A stretch of 64,000 nucleotides of DNA. Origin: Microbacterium invictum (lineage in GTDB: Bacteria > Actinomycetota > Actinomycetes > Actinomycetales > Microbacteriaceae). The notes under the pieces are model-generated. The model was not told where the DNA came from and did not search any database. It saw only the letters and a list, made by a program, of their open reading frames with translations. Every line of letters starts with the position of its first letter. Within the stretch, counting starts at the first letter, position 1. The stretch is taken from the NCBI RefSeq assembly GCF_034421375.1, contig NZ_CP139779.1, positions 2,914,001 through 2,978,000 on the forward strand. The letters run 5' to 3'. Position numbers and translations under genes: made by a program. This document shows positions 18,260 through 26,610 of this stretch, piece by piece.

Positions 18260-19621
18260 ATGAGCCCCACAACCCTTGTCCGTGCTCTAAAAAAGTGGTG
18301 GTGGGCCCTCGTGGCTCTCACCGTTCTCGGCGGGGCCGCCGGGGCTGGCGCCAGCCTCATCATGACCCCGCAGTACAGCGCCACGAGCCAGGTCTTTGTC
18401 GCCTTCGACTCGCCTGCCGGCGCGAACTCGTCCGAGCTCGTCCAGGCGAACAACTTCGCGATTCAGAAGGTCTACTCGTACATCGAAGTAGCGAACTCGC
18501 CGCGTGTTCTCAACGCCGTCATCGAAGAGCTCGGGTTGACCGACACCACGGACGAACTCGCCCTCCGCCTGAACATCACCGTTCCGCCGAGCAGTGCCGT
18601 GATGACGATCGAGGCGCTCGCGCCGAATCCCGACGATGCGGTCGCTCTCGCGAACGCGGTGACGGCCACCTTCACCGAAACGGTGCTCGAGCTCGAGACT
18701 CCTACGGCGGGTGGCACTCCCCCGTTGCGGATCGCCTCCCTGGCGGATCCGGTGCCGGACGACGAGCCAGCCACTCCCAACCTGCTGATCAACATCGCCA
18801 TCGGCACCTTCGCCGGCTTCGCCGTCGGCATCATCTGGATCGCCATCGCCGCCATGACCGATCGCAAGGTGTACAACGCGGGCGACATCGCCTCGTACAG
18901 CCATGATCTGAAGACACTCGGAAGCATCCCGCACGCGCGCGGGGCTGACTCGTTCACCACGGTCGCCGACCGCCCGCTCAGCGAGGTGTCCGAGTCCTAC
19001 CGCACGATCGCAGCGACTCTCGGTCACATGCCGGGAGCAAGCCTCGGGGTGATCGCCATCGCCGCGGCGACACCGCGGGATTCGTCGGCTGCCCTGACCA
19101 GCAACCTTGCCCTCACCTTCCGAGAGTTCGGTGCCAACGTCGCCGTCATCGATGCAAATCTCCGGTCGCGGTCGATCTCCACGGCTTTCAAGCTCGACGG
19201 CCCGGGTCTCGCGGAATGCCTGAACGGATCCTCGACCCCGGCTGAGGTCATCCAGTCGGTGAACGGGGTGGCGATCCTTCCCTCGGGGAACACCAACGAG
19301 AGCCCGGCAGAACTCATCGCGAGTTCGCGGTTCGACCAGGTCGTGAAGACACTGTCCAGCCTGTACGACGTCGTTCTGATCGACTCCGCGCCCGTTCTGC
19401 CGCTCAGCGACTCGCTCTTCGCGGCGACGAACGCCGCGACCACGGTTCTGGCGGTCTCGTCGGGATCGGTGAGCGCGGAGCAGTTGCGTGCGGCACGGAC
19501 GTCTCTCGCCACCGTCAACGCGAAGGTTCTCGGCGTGGTGCTGATGGACGCGCCGCGCAGCGGAGCGGATGCAGACGTCGCTGCCGCGGCATACCGCGAC
19601 CTCCGTCCCTCGCGAGCGTGA
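18260..19621 (+). CDS. Wzz/BY-kinase-like chain-length protein with degenerate P-loop
   Basis: 453 residues. Membrane helix 1 lies at about 14-35, an exported Wzz-type domain follows (PQYSATSQVFV), and helix 2 lies at about 174-200. The cytoplasmic part has PLSEVSESYRTIAATL, the counterpart of the RSExYRxLRTN motif of tyrosine autokinases. The expected Walker A (G-x4-GKS/T) is replaced by ATPRDSSAALT near residue 270 and lacks the lysine. Walker A' reads VIDANLRSR with Asn for the second Asp. There is no tyrosine cluster at the C-terminus. It probably sets chain length as a co-polymerase without kinase activity. The next gene starts at a GTGA overlap. Confidence 0.82.
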   Translation: MSPTTLVRALKKWWWALVALTVLGGAAGAGASLIMTPQYSATSQVFVAFDSPAGANSSELVQANNFAIQKVYSYIEVANSPRVLNAVIEELGLTDTTDELALRLNITVPPSSAVMTIEALAPNPDDAVALANAVTATFTETVLELETPTAGGTPPLRIASLADPVPDDEPATPNLLINIAIGTFAGFAVGIIWIAIAAMTDRKVYNAGDIASYSHDLKTLGSIPHARGADSFTTVADRPLSEVSESYRTIAATLGHMPGASLGVIAIAAATPRDSSAALTSNLALTFREFGANVAVIDANLRSRSISTAFKLDGPGLAECLNGSSTPAEVIQSVNGVAILPSGNTNESPAELIASSRFDQVVKTLSSLYDVVLIDSAPVLPLSDSLFAATNAATTVLAVSSGSVSAEQLRAARTSLATVNAKVLGVVLMDAPRSGADADVAAAAYRDLRPSRA

Positions 19622-20748
19622 CCGTGGCGCCGACCCCGATGAGGGTTTTGGTGGTCACGACGTCGTTCCGCGGCGGCGGCGCGGAGTTCGTCGCACTGAC
19701 GTGGGCTGGGTGGCTCGCGAGTCAAGGGCACACCGTCGGTCTTGCGACCACGACGGTCCACGATGACGGCGTCGCTCCCGATCGTGTCACGCACATTCCC
19801 CTCGAAGGCGACTCCACCCTCGCGACGGTGCGTGCGCTGCGCGCCGCAGTGAAGGGCCGCTTCGACGTCATCCTGTCGCTGCAGTCCCTTCCGAACCTCG
19901 TGAGTCTCGCCGCAGCGCGCGGGCTGCGGCACGTGGCCGTTGTCATCTCGGAGCGCAACATCACGTCACGCGAGAACGAGCCCCTTCGGTTGCCGGAGCG
20001 CGTACGCCGGGCCGTGGCGCTGCGCTGGTATCGTCGCGCCGATATGGCCATCGCCGTCTCGCATGCCGTGGGCGCAGAGCTCGTGAGCGCGTACCGTGTT
20101 CCCGCGGACCGGGTCGTGGTGGTTCCGAACCCGGCGGGCCAACGCGCCGAGGCGCGCGGCACGCGTGAGACGTCGGCACAACCTGACGGTGTCCTGCGGC
20201 TGGCACTGCCGATGAGGCTCGTGCCACAGAAGCGGGTCAATCTAGCTGTCGACGCGGCCGCCGTCCTCCGCGCGCGAGGGATCGATGCCCGTCTGCTGTG
20301 CTTCACCACGGAGTCGGGCATGGCCGATCTCGCAGCGCACGCAGAGGCTTCGGGCGTGCCGGTCGAGTCGCCGGGGTGGGTCGATGATTGGGCAGCCGCC
20401 ACCCCCGCGGGCTCCGTCGTCGTCCTGCCCTCTTACCGAGAAGGCTTCGGCAACATCCTCGTCGAGGCGGCACAGGCAGGGTTCCCGAGCGTGGCGGTGT
20501 CGAACTCCTTCGGCGTCGGAGACGCTCTCGTGCCCGGTCTGAGCGGACAGTTCGCCCTTGTCGGAACCGCTGATGCCCTGGCCGACGCGGTCGAGTCCGC
20601 CGCGCGCGTGGACATGACGCGTGCACGGGACTGGGGCAGAAGATTTTCTACGAATGAGAGCGGACGGCTTCTGACGGATGCCCTGAGCTCTGCCATCCAT
20701 CGCATGGACGCCCCGCACTTCGGGCTGCGAGAGAGAGATTTCGCGTGA
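19618..20748 (+). CDS. glycosyltransferase family 4
   Basis: 376 residues. RVLVVTTSFRGGGAEFVALTWAGWL is the N-terminal glycine-rich loop of GT4 enzymes. LPMRLVPQKRVNLAVDAAAVL opens the donor domain. LPSYREGFGNILVEAAQAG has the E-x7-E motif. The GTG at 19618 overlaps the upstream stop; the ATG at 19639 is an alternative start closer to where homology begins. The C-terminal third is closely related to the enzyme at 25498-26610 (GVGDALVPGLSG against GVADAIVPGVTG). It overlaps the pyruvyltransferase gene by 4 bp. Confidence 0.85.
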   Translation: MTVAPTPMRVLVVTTSFRGGGAEFVALTWAGWLASQGHTVGLATTTVHDDGVAPDRVTHIPLEGDSTLATVRALRAAVKGRFDVILSLQSLPNLVSLAAARGLRHVAVVISERNITSRENEPLRLPERVRRAVALRWYRRADMAIAVSHAVGAELVSAYRVPADRVVVVPNPAGQRAEARGTRETSAQPDGVLRLALPMRLVPQKRVNLAVDAAAVLRARGIDARLLCFTTESGMADLAAHAEASGVPVESPGWVDDWAAATPAGSVVVLPSYREGFGNILVEAAQAGFPSVAVSNSFGVGDALVPGLSGQFALVGTADALADAVESAARVDMTRARDWGRRFSTNESGRLLTDALSSAIHRMDAPHFGLRERDFA

Positions 20749-21827
20749 GGATTCTCGCATCGGCCGTGGGCCAGTACGACAACGTCGGCGACACCGTTCT
20801 GCGCCGAGGCTTCCTCGACCATCTCCGTACCCTGGCTCCCCTGCGAGTCTTCGTCGGCGACAAGTCGGATGGATACATCTCGGGTCTCGGGCTTCAGGCC
20901 GAGGACGAGATCGAGCGCGATCCCCAAGCCTGGCGGAGCGCCGTCGCGAGCAGCCTGCTCGGTCGAGGCGGCATCTACGCGTTCGACACCGGAGAGATCG
21001 AGGTGGAGCGGCGCTTCGCGCTCCGCTATCTCAAGCTCGCCCCGCTCCTCGCGGTCAATCGTCTTAGAGGCGGCGCCGCGGTGCAACTCGGTGTCGGCGT
21101 GCGGCGCCCTACACCGTGGCGACGCCCGATCGCCGGCGTCCTGCGTCTGTGCGATGCCGTCTCGTGGCGCGATGAGCAGAGCCGCCGGATGATGGGTCTG
21201 GGCTCCGTCACCCCTGACTGGGCGTTCGCGTTGGGCGCGCCAGCAGAGGTCATCCTCGATGATGAACTCGCTCGTCCCCGGTTGGCGATTGCCGTCCGAC
21301 AGGGCTTGAGCCACATGGCCCGTGATCGGCCGACGGACGCGTGGGTGCACACGGTGTCCGCGATGGCGGAAAGACTCGATCTCGAGCCCGTCGTCGTGGC
21401 TCAGATCAAACGCGACGGACCCCTCGCCGAGGACTTGGCCGACCGTCTCGGCTGTGACGCCCTCACGTGGCTCGACGACGACCACGCCACTCAGGAGGCT
21501 CGACTGCGGGAGGTGTATCGGCAGAGCCGGCTCGTGCTCAGCGACCGGCTTCACGCACTCGTCATCGCCGCAACCGAGGGAGCGGTGCCTCTCGCGCTCA
21601 GCACCGGCAGCAGCGACAAGGTGACCCGGACCCTGGAGGGCGCGGGGATTCCGCGAACCAGCGTGACACGTGACCTCGAAGACGTCGCGGCCGTGGACCG
21701 AACGGTCAATGACGCGCTCACGCGTCGCGAACCCATCATGCGGGCCGTCGTCGACTCGCGCTCCCGACTCGGCGAGGTGACGGAGGCTCTCCGCACCCGG
21801 CTGATCCGCAAGGGGATCTTGACATGA
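20745..21827 (+). CDS. polysaccharide pyruvyltransferase family protein
   Basis: 360 residues, GTG start overlapping the upstream stop. The opening GQYDNVGDTVLRRGFLDHL is the N-terminal GT-B-like loop of this family, and LVLSDRLHALVIAATEGAVP is the conserved C-terminal RLH motif that positions phosphoenolpyruvate. Enzymes of this family place a pyruvate ketal on a sugar of the lipid-linked repeat, giving the EPS negative charge. It is similar along its length to the protein at 30277-31392. The following glycosyltransferase starts at an ATGA overlap. Confidence 0.8.
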   Translation: MRILASAVGQYDNVGDTVLRRGFLDHLRTLAPLRVFVGDKSDGYISGLGLQAEDEIERDPQAWRSAVASSLLGRGGIYAFDTGEIEVERRFALRYLKLAPLLAVNRLRGGAAVQLGVGVRRPTPWRRPIAGVLRLCDAVSWRDEQSRRMMGLGSVTPDWAFALGAPAEVILDDELARPRLAIAVRQGLSHMARDRPTDAWVHTVSAMAERLDLEPVVVAQIKRDGPLAEDLADRLGCDALTWLDDDHATQEARLREVYRQSRLVLSDRLHALVIAATEGAVPLALSTGSSDKVTRTLEGAGIPRTSVTRDLEDVAAVDRTVNDALTRREPIMRAVVDSRSRLGEVTEALRTRLIRKGILT

Positions 21828-22786
21828 CCCCCGCGGTGTCGATCGTCGTGCCGGCGTTCCGGTCCGCGCGACACCTTCGCACCGCCATCCCCCGATTGCT
21901 CGAGCAGGAGCACGCCGACTTCGAGATCGTGATCGTCGATGACGGATCCGGCGACGACACCGGCTCGACGGCCGAAGCTCTGGCGGCGGACGACTCCCGG
22001 GTTCGCGCGCTCCTCCTCCCCCACAACGTGGGCGTCGCGCATGCTCGCCGCGAAGGCGTCCGAGCCAGCCGTGCAGAGTACATCTGGTTCGTCGATTCAG
22101 ACGACGATTGGCCGGACGACGCCCTGATGATCCTCCTCGGCGCGGCGCGCAGCTCTGACGCCGATGTCGTCATCGCGCAAGCGGAGTTCGTCTACCGTGG
22201 TGGATCGCGGCGCACTCTCGCCATCCCGGCAGTCATCCCCGACGCCGACTCCGGCTTCCGGATGCTTCTCCGCGGCGAGATCACCGGTCACCTGTGGAAC
22301 AAGCTGTTCCGCCGTTCGATCATCGATGCGGTGAGCTTCACCCCGGCTCGGGTCCAGTCGGACATGATCATGGTCGCAGAGGCCCTCGCTCGTTCTGCGC
22401 GGGTGTCTCTCGCGCCGCAGGTGGTCTACCGGTACCAGCTGCGCGACGACTCGATCATCACCTCCGTGTCTCAACGCGCCTCGTCCCTGAAGTTGATCGA
22501 CGCCGTCGTCACCGATACGGCGAAGCACCTCAGCCTCAGTGGACACCCGGATCTGCGGTACTTCCGGGCCCGGTACGTGCAGCTCTCGGGGATCAAGGAT
22601 GCGCTCCTGGCCGCGTACTCTCCGTCGGAGCGCCGGGCTCATCTGCGCGATCGGCGGCAGCAGCTTCGATGGTCTGACATCGCTCTGTTAGCGCGCCGTC
22701 GAGACGCTCGGCGTTTCGCGCTCGCGGTCACGGCGAAGACGTCGCTCAGGGCGCACCGTGCCCTGCTGAAGATTGCCGACAGGTGA
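21824..22786 (+). CDS. glycosyltransferase family 2
   Basis: 320 residues. VSIVVPAFRSARHLRTAI, IVIVDDGSGDDT and VGVAHARREGV are followed by IWFVDSDDDWPDDAL, which contains the metal-binding DXD site of a GT-A fold, at about residue 90. The GHLWNKLFRRSII stretch and a basic C-terminal tail fit the branch that works in capsule and teichoic acid synthesis. It is the last gene of the operon that starts at 15307. About 200 bp of non-coding DNA follow. Confidence 0.87.
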   Translation: MTPAVSIVVPAFRSARHLRTAIPRLLEQEHADFEIVIVDDGSGDDTGSTAEALAADDSRVRALLLPHNVGVAHARREGVRASRAEYIWFVDSDDDWPDDALMILLGAARSSDADVVIAQAEFVYRGGSRRTLAIPAVIPDADSGFRMLLRGEITGHLWNKLFRRSIIDAVSFTPARVQSDMIMVAEALARSARVSLAPQVVYRYQLRDDSIITSVSQRASSLKLIDAVVTDTAKHLSLSGHPDLRYFRARYVQLSGIKDALLAAYSPSERRAHLRDRRQQLRWSDIALLARRRDARRFALAVTAKTSLRAHRALLKIADR

Positions 22787-22944
22787 CATTTTCCTGAAAA
22801 TCTGCAAACTGTGACTTCCCTGAAAGAGGCGTGTCGCTCTACGATGAGCCTCACACCAGTCACATCAGCAACTTTGGTGACGTTGCGTAACCGTAATTGA
22901 ACAGCTTCATCCGAGCGGGGCTCAGCGAGCCTCGGTCATCCCCC

Positions 22945-22968
22945 GTCGGCGTTTGTGGGAACGCCGGC
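22945..22968 (+). promoter_or_regulatory. stable hairpin in the leader of the beta-helix gene
   Basis: GTCGGCGTT, loop TGTGGG, AACGCCGGC: nine paired positions including one G-U. It lies 5 bp before the GAGAGGA ribosome binding site. A second weaker stem (CCGAG...CTCGG) lies just upstream near 22910-22935. No known riboswitch class was recognised. Confidence 0.4.
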
Positions 22969-22986
22969 GAGTAGAGAGGACCACTG

Positions 22987-25401
22987 ATGAAAATCTCCAC
23001 GCCCCGCTCGGTACTGCTCCTTCTACTCGCGACCGCACTCGCCGTCGCGCTGACGCCTTTCGGTGTCGCGACCCCGGCTCTCGCCGCGGTCGGCAGTGGA
23101 ACCTACGAGGAGCGCTCCTCGTCCATCGAGTACACCGGGAACTGGACCGCCTTGACGTCGATGGGCTCGAGCGGATGGGCGATTCGTTACGCGAGTGGGT
23201 CCGCTTCGGCCTCGCTGACGTTCAGCGGCGACACCGTCACCTGGCTGACATGGCGATCCCCCAGTGCAGGCAAGGTGAAGGTGCTCATCGACGGCGTCGA
23301 GAAGGCGATCGTGGACAACTACTCGTCCCGAACCGAGAATCAGGTCGTCGGCTACACCGAGTCGGGCCTTCAGGACGGCACGCACACGATCCAGATCGTC
23401 TCGACAGGGACGAAGAACCCGGCGTCCAGCGGCACACTCATCCATCTCGACGCCTTCGTCGTCTCCGGCAACACCGCGCAGCCGCAGCCGGCCGTCGAGG
23501 AACCGGCGCCCGTCGAGGAGCCCTCGGCCGAACCGACCGCAACCCCGACTCCGACTCCAGAGCCGGAGCCGGAGGCAGAACCGGAGCCCGAGCCTGCCGC
23601 CGAAGAGATCTCAGGCCCCCAAGCCGTCGGGGCAGGGACCTATGAAGAATCATCCGCCGCCATCGTCTACACGGGCAATTGGACGACGCTGTCGTCGCGG
23701 GGGTCCAGCGGCGGCGCCATCCGTTACGCCACGAGCACCGCCTCGGCGTCCTTCACCTTCGTCGGCGATGAGATCACATGGCACACGTGGAAGTCCCCCA
23801 ATGCCGGCCGGGTGCAGATCACGGTCGACGGCGTAGACAAGGGCGTCATCGACAACTATTCACCCACGACCACGACCGGGGTGGTCTATACGGCGTCCGG
23901 TCTCGGCGACGGCGTCCACACGATAAAGATCGCCTCGACCACGACAGCAAACCCCGCGTCGAGCGGCCGGATCGTCCATCTGGATGCATTCGTCGTCCGG
24001 GGAGACACGACAACGGCGCCGCCGCCGGCGTCGGAGCCTGAACCCGAGCCGGAGCCGGAGCCGGAGCCTGAGCCTGAGCCGGAGCTCGGGGTTGCCGCCG
24101 GCACCTATGAGGAGTCATCCAGCGCGATCACGTTCACCGGTTCGTGGACGCGGCTGACGTCCGCGGGCTCCAGCGGTGGGGCGATCCGCTACGCGACGGG
24201 CTCTGCATCGGCCTCGCTGACGTTCTCCGGCCCGACGATCACCTGGTACACCTGGAAGTCGCCGAACGCGGGAAAGATCCAGGTCTATCTGGACGGGGTC
24301 CTGAAGGCCACAGTAGACAACTACTCGGCGTCGAGCACGACGAAGGTGCGCGGTTTCACCGCTCGCAACCTGCCCGACGGGCCGCACACCATCATGATCA
24401 AGTCGAGCGGGACGGCGAACAGTGCGTCGGGCGGGAAGATGACCCACTTCGACTCATTCGTGGTCGGTGAGCCCGTGGTCGAAGCGGCGATCGTCCCGCC
24501 CGTGCTCGCCAGCAATTGTCCCGCCGCGACGGTAACGGTCTCCAACTCGTTGGAGCTCACGGCAGCGTTGGCCGGCGCAGGGCCGGGGACCTCGATCCAC
24601 CTCGCACCGGGCACCTATACGCGTGGATTCCTCCTGGCGGCATCCGGCACGGCAGACGCCCCAATCTGGATCTGCGGGCCGCGGTCTGCCGTCGTCCAAG
24701 GAATCTCGACGACATCCGGAACCGCCCTCCGCATCGAGAACTCCCAACACGTCCGACTCGCGGGCTTCACAGTCAACAAGGCGCTTCAGGGCGTGATGGT
24801 GAAGTACAGCTCTCACATCTCCATCGCCGAACTGAACGTGAAGGATGTCGGTTACGAGGCGATCCACCTCTATGCCTTCACCACGGACAGCACGGTGATC
24901 GGCAACCTGGTCGAACGCCCTGGCGCCGCCGACATCGCCTACGGCGAAGGGATCTACATCGGCACGTCGCAGCGGCGTTGGGCTGAAGTGACAGGCGGCC
25001 AGCCTGACAGGTCGGACAGGAACGTCATCGCGGGCAACACCATCCTCCAGGCAGGCGCCGAGCCGATCGAAGCGAAGGAGGGAACCAGCGGGGGGATCAT
25101 CCGAGACAACGTCATCAAGAGCCACCGCTCCGGTTCGCGCGCGTCTGCGTGGATCCTTGTGACGGGAAACGATTATCTCGTCACGCGCAACACCGGAACG
25201 GATGCGGTGGAACACGGCTACTCATCGATGGTGTGGGGGAGCTGGGGCCTGCGGAATGTCTTCCGTGGCAACGCCGGCTCTGTCGACGCGAATGCGTTCG
25301 GAGTGTGGATCCAAGATGCCGGCTCGGGCAGTCGCGCCGCATGCGACAACTGGGTGACCGGTGCGACGAAGGGCCAGACGAACGTCTTCTGCTCCCCCTG
25401 A
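22987..25401 (+). CDS. secreted protein with three repeated domains and a right-handed beta-helix
   Basis: 804 residues. A signal peptide (RSVLLLLLATALAVALTPF, cleavage near ALA-A) is followed by three copies of a domain of about 125 residues (about 34-163, 214-340 and 369-496). Each starts GTYEE or GTYEES and ends LDAFVV or FDSFVV. The copies are separated by P-E-rich linkers. Residues about 505-804 look like a pectate-lyase-type parallel beta-helix (SNSLELTAALAGAGPGTSI, then repeated short strands such as IENSQHVRLAGFTV and NRNVIAGNTILQAG). Such helices bind or cleave polysaccharides, so it could be an EPS lyase, a depolymerase or a structural matrix protein. It has its own leader and a strong hairpin downstream. 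Confidence 0.75.
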   Translation: MKISTPRSVLLLLLATALAVALTPFGVATPALAAVGSGTYEERSSSIEYTGNWTALTSMGSSGWAIRYASGSASASLTFSGDTVTWLTWRSPSAGKVKVLIDGVEKAIVDNYSSRTENQVVGYTESGLQDGTHTIQIVSTGTKNPASSGTLIHLDAFVVSGNTAQPQPAVEEPAPVEEPSAEPTATPTPTPEPEPEAEPEPEPAAEEISGPQAVGAGTYEESSAAIVYTGNWTTLSSRGSSGGAIRYATSTASASFTFVGDEITWHTWKSPNAGRVQITVDGVDKGVIDNYSPTTTTGVVYTASGLGDGVHTIKIASTTTANPASSGRIVHLDAFVVRGDTTTAPPPASEPEPEPEPEPEPEPEPELGVAAGTYEESSSAITFTGSWTRLTSAGSSGGAIRYATGSASASLTFSGPTITWYTWKSPNAGKIQVYLDGVLKATVDNYSASSTTKVRGFTARNLPDGPHTIMIKSSGTANSASGGKMTHFDSFVVGEPVVEAAIVPPVLASNCPAATVTVSNSLELTAALAGAGPGTSIHLAPGTYTRGFLLAASGTADAPIWICGPRSAVVQGISTTSGTALRIENSQHVRLAGFTVNKALQGVMVKYSSHISIAELNVKDVGYEAIHLYAFTTDSTVIGNLVERPGAADIAYGEGIYIGTSQRRWAEVTGGQPDRSDRNVIAGNTILQAGAEPIEAKEGTSGGIIRDNVIKSHRSGSRASAWILVTGNDYLVTRNTGTDAVEHGYSSMVWGSWGLRNVFRGNAGSVDANAFGVWIQDAGSGSRAACDNWVTGATKGQTNVFCSP
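23089..24474 (+). repeat. three tandem copies of a ~125-residue domain with P-E linkers
   Basis: DNA and protein repeat units at about 23089-23475, 23626-24006 and 24091-24474. They share GTYEE, TGNW or TGSW, GSSGGAIRYA, a WxTW(K/R)SP(N/S)AG motif, VDNYS, G-HTI and a terminal D-x-FVV. The linkers are rich in GAG/CCG codons and may be prone to slippage. Confidence 0.85.
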
Positions 25402-25441
25402 CCTGGCTCGTTTCCCGGCGGTAACAATCGCATGATGTCTC

Positions 25442-25475
25442 GGGGAACCCACCGTTTGACGACGGTGGGTTCCCC
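25442..25475 (+). terminator. strong hairpin, probable terminator
   Basis: GGGGAACCCACCGT, loop TTGACG, ACGGTGGGTTCCCC: a perfect 14-bp stem between the end of the beta-helix gene (25401) and the next start (25498). No T-run follows, as is common in high-GC actinobacteria. Confidence 0.7.
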
Positions 25476-25497
25476 TAGGCTCGTCCGGGGAGGTCTG

Positions 25498-26610
25498 GTG
25501 CTCGCAGTAACGAAGAAGCGCGTCGCCGTCGTCATCGCTCGGGCGCACGGCCGCGGAACAGGCGACGTCGGCGTGGGATGGATGAACTGGTTGTCCCGCG
25601 CGGGGTACGAGGTCGACGCGGTATCCCTGATCGCGATCGCTCGACCGAAGGACCTCGATCCGACGGTGCGTTTCCTGAGCCCGACGTCACCCCGCGGTCT
25701 TCGCTCACAGATCGCAGCGGTCCGCCGGCTCATTTCGGATCGACGCATCGAGACGATCCTCGCGTCGGGAACACGCGCGAATCTGGTCGCGATCGCCGCA
25801 GCGCGAAGCTTCTCCGGCGCTGAAAGGCCCCTCGTGGCGATCTCAGAGAACGCAGTGCTATCCATTCCAGGGCGACGCCTCACGCTCCGGGAGCGTGGAC
25901 TTCTCGCCCTTGCCCGGCAGTGGTACCGGCACGCGGACGTGGCGCTTTCGGCCACTCACCCCGGGGCCGCGGAGCTGACCGCAGCGTTCGGCGTACCTGC
26001 CAGTCGGAGTCTCGTCGTGCCGCGCGCAGTGACAGATCCCTCGACCGTTGACGTGAGCCGCCCCTACCTCCCCGCGTCGGACGGAGCCGTGAGCCTGGTG
26101 GTCCCAGAGCCGGTCGGTGATGCGCGAGACTCACATCTGGCCGTTCTCGCTGCCGAGGTGCTTACTCGACGGGGGACGCCGACGAGCGTGCTGGCTCCCG
26201 CCGACGGAGACGGACTCCCCCAGCTTCACGCGCTCGCCGATCTTCGCGGAGTCTCTCTCGAGACGTACGACTCTGCAGGTGGCTGGCGACGTCACATCAC
26301 GAAGAGGACGGTTGTCTTCCTTCCCTCCGATCGAGAGGGTTTCGGCCGTCCGCTCATCGAAGCCGCGTCGCTGCACGTGCCATCCGTCGCCATCTCCAGC
26401 ACGCTCGGAGTCGCTGATGCGATCGTCCCGGGAGTGACGGGGGAGCTTGCGCTCGACACGCAGCCGAACTCCATCGCGGACGCCGTGGAGCGGGCAGCGC
26501 GGCTCGACGTCGACGGCGTCGATGCCTGGCTGGATCGATTCTCCGCCGACACGAGCGGCCACCTGCTCGAGCACGCCCTGCGCTACGCGGAATCTCGACG
26601 TGCGGCCTGA
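25498..26610 (+). CDS. glycosyltransferase family 4
   Basis: 370 residues. A GTG preceded by GGGGAGG at the right spacing sets the start after the hairpin; an ATG at 25432 would lie before the hairpin and is rejected. RVAVVIARAHGRGTGDVGVGWMNWL opens the protein. LPSDREGFGRPLIEAASLHVP holds the E-x7-E motif. The donor half is close to that of the enzyme at 19618-20748, so the two look like duplicates. It overlaps the GH5 gene by 11 bp. Confidence 0.8.
   Translation: MLAVTKKRVAVVIARAHGRGTGDVGVGWMNWLSRAGYEVDAVSLIAIARPKDLDPTVRFLSPTSPRGLRSQIAAVRRLISDRRIETILASGTRANLVAIAAARSFSGAERPLVAISENAVLSIPGRRLTLRERGLLALARQWYRHADVALSATHPGAAELTAAFGVPASRSLVVPRAVTDPSTVDVSRPYLPASDGAVSLVVPEPVGDARDSHLAVLAAEVLTRRGTPTSVLAPADGDGLPQLHALADLRGVSLETYDSAGGWRRHITKRTVVFLPSDREGFGRPLIEAASLHVPSVAISSTLGVADAIVPGVTGELALDTQPNSIADAVERAARLDVDGVDAWLDRFSADTSGHLLEHALRYAESRRAA

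Noticed and set aside
22787..22986. Cyclic-di-GMP or cyclic-di-AMP riboswitch in the leader of the beta-helix gene
   Set aside because: Stems are present but the conserved core sequences of these classes are not.
24029..24087. Short tandem DNA repeats that might be taken for a CRISPR or minisatellite
   Set aside because: They encode the P-E linker of the repeated-domain protein in frame and have no spacers.
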